DNA from: Polysphondylium violaceum
Lineage: Eukaryota > Evosea > Eumycetozoa > Dictyosteliales > Dictyosteliaceae
Reading direction: 5' to 3'
Length of the DNA: 64,000 nt
Assembly: GCA_000277445.1 (NCBI GenBank)
Contig: AJWJ01000042.1
Location: 1 to 64,000, forward strand
Shown piece after piece: positions 58,273 to 64,000 of this stretch; within the stretch, counting starts at the first letter, position 1; each line of letters opens with the position of its first letter. The position numbers were made by a program, and so were the translations under genes. The notes beneath the pieces are model-generated. The model saw only the letters and a list, made by a program, of their open reading frames with translations. It made no database searches and was not told the DNA's origin.

Positions 58273-58843
58273 ATAAATTTTTACCTCTTTTATTAAAGAA
58301 ATTATTGAAATACTTTTAAATAGTAGTAATACTGCTTTTAAAAAAAGGAGTAATTTTAAGGATATTAAAAACAATGGGTGGATGAAAATAATTCCAAGTT
58401 TGTATGTATTAAACATTTTATTCATAGAATGGACGATAAACTAAAACTGACTTAAAAATCAAAACTTAAAGTTATAAATTAGTTTTTTAAGATCAACTTG
58501 AAAAGTCTATTCAAGTTGTTGCCAATTGCTCTTTTTAATTGGCATGGAATACATCTATCATTCTATTGAGTTCCATCGTTTAGAGGATTCCTTTTATTTT
58601 TCAATGTGGAATAAAATTTAAAAGATATTTTTAGATTTTTTTTTCAGCCAAGGTGTTTTTGTTTTTTTATGGCCCACCACCGATCAAGAACAAAGATATG
58701 AGAAAAAAGTGGTAAAAGGATCAAGTATAAAATGGTTTCAGAATAAAATTTTATTTTCATTTGTCATCAAAATCTAAAATATCTATCACTATAAATCATA
58801 GTAATAGCAAAGCGAAAAAGTACAATTCAACAAAAAACAAAAA
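58273..58843. other. intergenic between tandem paralogues
   Basis: No gene seen; contains the TATA-like box of paralogue 2. Confidence 0.55.
58726..58735 (+). promoter_or_regulatory. TATA-like box, secreted protein 2
   Basis: TATAAAATGG lies about 118 bases upstream of the ATG at 58844, placed much as in the first paralogue. Confidence 0.45.
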
Positions 58844-59991
58844 ATGAATACATTTACCACCCTATTAATTTTATCAACAGTTTTATCATGTGTAAATATT
58901 GATCATTATACTGTGCTATCAGTGTGTAGCACATAACAGAAAACACGACTAACCATTTGTTAATCAAGGTGTATGGTCAAACTGTATACACATTAAATAG
59001 AAATGCAGTAGCTTCAATGCAATGGAACACTAATACATTTCAACAATTCAACTTACCAGAACAATTATTTGAAGTCCATCAAATCTCTGGTGCTAATAAT
59101 GGAGCTGTATACTCTTTAATTTCAAATTACAGTAATTATTTCTCTCTTGTTGCTATCGATAGTAATGTAAGTATTATTATGATAAATATCTTTAACATTT
59201 TCATTAACCAACAATGATCAATAGAGCGGAAACATTAAACAAGTTGAAGGAATGTATAGTACATCTGAATTTCCAACTGCTCAATTTACAAATGTCTTTT
59301 ATGATTCAAACTTAAACTCTGCAGCTTTATTATTCGAAGGCAATGATGAAAGTAGTGATAGTCAGTCAGTTGATGGACCAACTGATCTTGCCCTCCTTGT
59401 TTATAGATTCCAAGAGAACCAGTAAGTTGTTTATTAAGATCATCACTCAATCGATTGTGTTTTTAGAAAAAGTGCTAACACTCTATTTGCAGAATCCAAT
59501 CTACATGGTTAGGTCCATTGAATGGAATTGTAATGGGATCTTATGACCAATCTAATCAATTATATTATATAGCCAATGTATACCAAACTGGAAGCTACAA
59601 AGTATCTGTCTACAACACCACCACCGGCTCGTCTGTCAGATCAACCACCATCTATGCTCCCAAAATATCACCCAACTCGTTGTACTATGTACTTGCCGCC
59701 AACGGTAATTTGTTTTCATTTGTAAACATTGGTATTAAAGTCGAAATCTATTACTTGAATATTGAAAATAGTTCCCAAGAGTTAGTCGGTATCATCTCCA
59801 CTGGATTCTGGCAAGCCATCGATGCATTCTCTGCATTCTTTGACCCTGCAACCTCAAGTGTCTATTTCTCAGTCTACAGTGACTCCCAATCGTCCATCTT
59901 CCAACTCTCATTCTCTGCCATGAGCATCAACACCGTCTACGCCCAAACCGCCGTGCAATTAAAAGGTGATTTAGTCTATGTCCAACAATAA
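58844..59991 (+). CDS. secreted protein, tandem paralogue 2
   Basis: Four exons (58844-58891, 58969-59166, 59225-59421, 59493-59991) give 313 residues. It has the same design as the gene 570 bases upstream: a signal peptide (MNTFTTLLILSTVLSC plus VYGQ) split from the body by an intron at the same codon, then TVYTLNRNAVASMQWNTNTF, YFSLVAIDSNSGNIKQVEGM, TWLGPLNGIVMGSYDQSNQL and VYFSVYSDSQSSIFQLSFSA. Roughly half the residues match by eye. The last exon is distinctly richer in C than paralogue 1 (GTCTACAACACCACCACCGG), so codon use has diverged between the two. Function unknown. Confidence 0.87.
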
Positions 59992-61340
59992 TTCATTCAT
60001 CAATTAAATTCCCTCAATAACAATAAATTCATTGATATTTGTTCAATCAAGCTGGTTTTTTTTCATTTGAAAAATTCAGTATTTTTTTTTTTTTTTTAAT
60101 TTTATTTTTTAAAAATTCTTTCAATTTTCTCCAAGATTTTTTTTCCTTTTTTATTATAATTATAATAATCTTTTTTTAGTCGTTGTAGTGGACCCATATA
60201 AATTTAGAAGGCATATAATTTAAAATCTAGCACTTTTATAAATATAGAGATAATAGTAGAGATAATCAACAATAACAACAACAAAATAGCAGAGAATATA
60301 CAGTAAAGTATCTAGTATTATTGTTATGATCATCAATTATCTTTTTTTTCTTTTTATTATTATTATTAAAAGAATAGATGTATATTCTTTTCCCCCACTA
60401 GCCCTTATTGTTAACACCCCCCTTTTTTTTTTTTTTGTATATACCAAACTAAGTGTGTTTGGGTGTTTGGGTGTGGGTGTGGGTGTGTGTTAGTAAAGAA
60501 AATATGGTCACCTTCACTTGTTTCAAAGGATACCCTCTTCTTATTAACCTTATATCTTTACATTTTTGTATATGTATTTTTTTTTTTTTTTTTTTTATTT
60601 ATTTATTTATCCATATTATTGTATGATATATCGAACTCACTACCCACAAATCATATTACTCAATCCGGACAACATCAAATCAACAAAATAGTAATTAATT
60701 GTATATAAAGAACCATACATAAAAAAAAAAAAAAAAAAAGGGGTGGGGTATTGATATGATATAAATGATAAAAGTGGTGAGGGGGGTTGTGTTGGGTTAA
60801 CAATGTGATTTGCTACCAGCATTTTAAAATCATCATCAAATATCATTCAATGTGAGTGGAGTGTGGTGTTTTTATGCATATACTATACACCTTTTGAGTG
60901 TTACTACTACTACTACAATCTTACTCTACTGCTGCTTCTGCACACATGGGGAGGATGGATCAACATTCATTCATGCATTCAATTAAACCAAAAGGAGTTT
61001 AAATTCTCTATTTTCTTTTTTTTATTTTTTTTTATTTTATTTTTTTATTTTTTTTTTATTATTTTTTTCTCTTCTATGTATTGTGTGCTGACCCATATCC
61101 ATCTATAGTCATTAATTAATTAAGAACAAACAACAACAACAACAACAACAAATTATTACCTTTTTATTAATACCCTTTAAAATTATTTTTTTGAACTTTC
61201 TTTTTATAGACTGATAAGATTTAAAAAAAAAATAAATTGTTCATACACGCACACGCACATATTCCAACAAACATTTATAAATAATACACATCATATTATC
61301 TACATATATCTTGGATAAATAATTTGATTTTCTTCCATTT
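59992..61340. other. long intergenic region
   Basis: No gene is seen in about 1.35 kb. Poly-T and poly-A runs occur near 60080, 60425, 60575, 60720 and 61020, along with GGGTGTGGGTGTGGG (near 60466), a sequence like G-box-factor sites of dictyostelids. This G-rich motif is far from the next start, so its role is unclear. Confidence 0.6.
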
Positions 61341-63933
61341 ATGATGTCCTATTCATTACAAGAGAGGATCCATCATAATGGATCCATTAACGGGAATCCA
61401 GGATATAATTGGAATTCTGTAAATTTATTAAACAACAACAACAACAACAATAACAACAATAATAACAATAACAATAATAATAATATTGGTTTAAATAATA
61501 GTAATAGTAGTAATAATAATAATATGAAAATGTTTAGTCCAATTGTAAATAGTAATAATATAGGGTTTTCTAGTATAGACTCACTAGATTATAGGAGTAA
61601 AATAATAGGACAAATTCCTCAACAATCAGTCCAACAGGTATATCAACAACAACAGCAACAACAGCAACAACAAAAACAAATATTACAACAACAACAAATA
61701 TATATACAACAACAAAAACAAAAACAACTTTTACAACAACAGCAAAATAATATAACAAATGGCATTCAAATGATGAGTTTATCTCATCATCAACATCATC
61801 CCCTCGATAGTAATAACGATTTTTTATCAAATAATTTAGTGGATGAATCAAATAATATTAATAATTTTTTATATGTAAATAGTAATAATGATAATAATAA
61901 TAACAATAGTAGTAGTAATAATATAAATAATATGGGTTTAAAATATAGTAATAATGGATTGAATAATAGTTTAAATAATATAAATAATATAAATAATATG
62001 AATAATATAAATAATATAAATAGTTTAAATAATAATGATATGAAAATCAGCGATATTGATCAAAATCATCATAATACGAATGGTAAAAATAATCATTTAT
62101 TTGTAAATATTAATAATAGTAATAGTAGTAATAATAATAATAATAATTCCGATATTTTAAATAACTCAAGAAATAACAACAATAGTAATAGTAGTAATCC
62201 ATCACCAAATCTTGGTATAAGACCAATTTCACCATCAAATATTAGTCAATTGTTTTCCCTATCACAAATTGTGCAGCCTCCATTGACACCAACTTCATCA
62301 AGTTCAACCTCATCTGATTTTATGGATAAATTTTCTTCATCTTCTTTTGATTTTAGTCTTTTCCCACCCCAACCTCAATTCTTTAATCAACAACAACAAC
62401 AACAACAATTACAGAAAATGAATTTATCACAACAACAACAACAACAATCAACATCTATTCCTCCATCACCTACTCAACATATGCCTCAAATTGATTTCTA
62501 TCATCAAATTCAATTACAACATTTACAACAAAAACTTCAACAACAACAACAGTTACAACAACAACTCCAAAATGATGTTTTTACAATTTCTTCACAATCA
62601 CCAAAACAACAATTGTTGAACCAACAAAATCTATCAAATTCATCTTTTCCATCTCCTCAACAACTATCTCAACCAATGATTTCTCCTAATCTTGCTCAAG
62701 TTATTATTAAACCTCCTTCCCCACCTCAATCTGGTTTTAATAATAATAGTGGAAACAATATAAATCTAAATTCCAGTAGTAATAGTATCATCAAACAACA
62801 AGAAATTTTATTACAACAACAACCACCTATTCAACTTTTACAACAACAAGCGATTGTCCCTAATAACAACAAATTAATTGTAATTGGAGAACAAAAAGAA
62901 GAAAGTAAAAAAACTCAAGCATCTCCAATTCAAAATAGTGTTGAAAACTTTTTAGATGAAGAAAATTTCCCAACTTTAAATAATAGTAAAGATATTAGAA
63001 AGAGTCAGTCATCATCATCAACAAATAGTAATACCAATTCACCTCAAACCAATGGACTTTCTTCATCTCAAGAAGATAAATTAAAGAATAGAAAAAAATT
63101 GGAATCTAGTCAAAATGGTAATAGTAATGGAAATAATAGTAATAGCTACAACAGCAACAACAATAGTGGAGATTCTAAAATAAAGGAACCATTATCAAGC
63201 TCATTAGAGAGTACCAAAGTTAAATTATCTTGGTTTGATTTCCAATTTCAAAATCTTTCGACCTCTGCCAATGAAGAGGGAGATGATCAACCAAGTAGAA
63301 TTCTTTGGGTTGGAAACATTGGTATGGATGTGACTGAAGAAAAGTTAAAGGTTGAATTTTCTCCCTATGGTGAACTTGAAAGTGTAAGAATTTTACACGA
63401 CAGATATTGTGCTTTTGTAAACTACAAAGATACTGAAGATGCCATCTATGCCAAGAAATCAATGCATAATCAAGTGCTCGGCAGTCAATATGTCGTTGTA
63501 AATTTCCGTCATCCAAAATCTGGTGATGACTCTCAAGCCTCTGTGCCAATTACCACTCCTGAAACTTTAAATTCTCTATCTAGAGCCATCTACATTGGTA
63601 ATGTGAGTGATAATTTACCAGAAAAAGAAATTAGAAAAGAATGTGAAAAGTATGGCGACATTGAAAGTGTTCGTATACTTAGAAAGAAGGCTTGTGCTTT
63701 TGTAAACTTTATGAATATTCCAAATGCTACTGCTGCTCTCCAAGCTTTAAATGGGAAGAAACTTGGTGATACAATTGTCAGAGTAAATTATGGAAAAGTA
63801 TGTATAATTAATTATTTTTGTTTTTATTAATTGTAGGACTGTGTTTACTAATAATATCTATATTTTAATTCATTTATTATAATAGCCTCAACCTCCAGTT
63901 AATGAAAGACCATCAAAATACTCAAAAGATTAA
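61341..63933 (+). CDS. Asn/Gln-rich protein with two RNA-recognition motifs
   Basis: Exons 61341-63797 and 63886-63933 give 834 residues. The first 600 or so residues are low-complexity Asn and Gln runs broken by short Pro/Ser patches. A conserved-looking VENFLDEENFPTLNNSKD lies near 535. The C-terminus has two RRMs: RILWVGNIGMDVTEEKLKVE with YCAFVNYKDTEDAIYAKK, and RAIYIGNVSDNLPEKEIRKE with KACAFVNFMNIPNATAALQA. RNP1 and RNP2 aromatics are present in both. The last exon adds only PQPPVNERPSKYSKD. This architecture suggests an RNA-binding regulator able to form condensates through its prion-like N-terminus; I cannot name an orthologue. Confidence 0.88.
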
Positions 63934-64000
63934 ATTTGTTGTTAAATTTTTTCAACAAAATATTCGTTCAAAATACTACTCCAAACTACTACTAGAGACT

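Noticed and set aside
60863-61108. Hydrophobic Phe/Tyr-rich open frame upstream of the RRM gene
   Set aside because: It comes from poly-T tracts and has no start context, homology or partner exon.
1-64000. Search for tRNA, rRNA and CRISPR arrays
   Set aside because: No convincing T-loop plus acceptor-stem pair, rRNA segment or spaced direct-repeat array was seen by eye on either strand; a tRNA could still have been missed without a covariance search.

Overview
The window is nuclear DNA of a dictyostelid social amoeba. The evidence is the A/T-rich intergenic DNA full of long poly-A and poly-T runs, short GT-AG introns with GTATGT or GTAAGT donors, compact genes, trinucleotide repeats read as poly-Asn and poly-Gln, and Dictyostelium-type gene products such as GxcDD. 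Coding DNA looks less extreme in A/T than in D. discoideum, and a nuclear minD gene is present, so a species outside the D. discoideum group is likely; this is an inference. There is a 3-base assembly gap (nnn) at 50158. I recognise no intact transposon, retroelement, CRISPR array, rRNA or tRNA gene.

Layout. 0.8-6 kb: PAN3 deadenylase subunit, ribosomal protein L31, and a small coiled-coil protein. 7-12.4 kb: a large multidomain GxcDD-type RacGEF (CH, IQ, DH-PH, PH, ArfGAP, PH). 13-21.5 kb: an MRH/Atg27-like membrane protein, a TANGO6/Rtp1 HEAT protein, an NDR kinase and a SIS-domain protein. 21.6-28.7 kb: PAF-complex CTR9 (minus strand, with an in-frame stop near its tail), a small CCCH/CCHC zinc-finger gene flanked by diverged direct repeats, and a Rab1 GTPase. 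29.3-35.7 kb (minus strand): a MinD-type ATPase with a presequence-like N-terminus, an NTF2/SnoaL-like protein, pantothenate kinase, and the REI1/ZNF622 60S factor. 36.3-40.6 kb: NSA2, formate-tetrahydrofolate ligase, a possible 40-residue gene, and thymidylate kinase.

40.7-44.6 kb is different. It is gene-poor and holds hairpins, a decayed Cys-rich coding remnant, three tandem two-exon microgenes on the minus strand (39, 48 and 35 residues) and a TAA/TAG-rich, TGA-free stretch with an AAT microsatellite. 44.7-56.6 kb returns to ordinary genes: UAP1, TMEM170, an acidic possibly myristoylated protein, USP12/46, an unknown Asn-rich nuclear-looking protein with two frame disagreements, a mitochondrial-targeted protein, and TFIIIC subunit GTF3C5. 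57-60 kb: a tandem pair of secreted paralogues. 61.3-63.9 kb: an Asn/Gln-rich protein with two RRMs.

Most genes are unrelated housekeeping functions: mRNA decay (PAN3), ribosome assembly (L31, REI1, NSA2), transcription (CTR9, GTF3C5, TANGO6), one-carbon and nucleotide supply (formate-THF ligase, thymidylate kinase), CoA and UDP-GlcNAc synthesis (PanK, UAP1), and cytoskeleton or traffic (GxcDD, NDR, Rab1). There is no operon logic. The items most worth following are the mitochondrial-type MinD and the microgene cluster.
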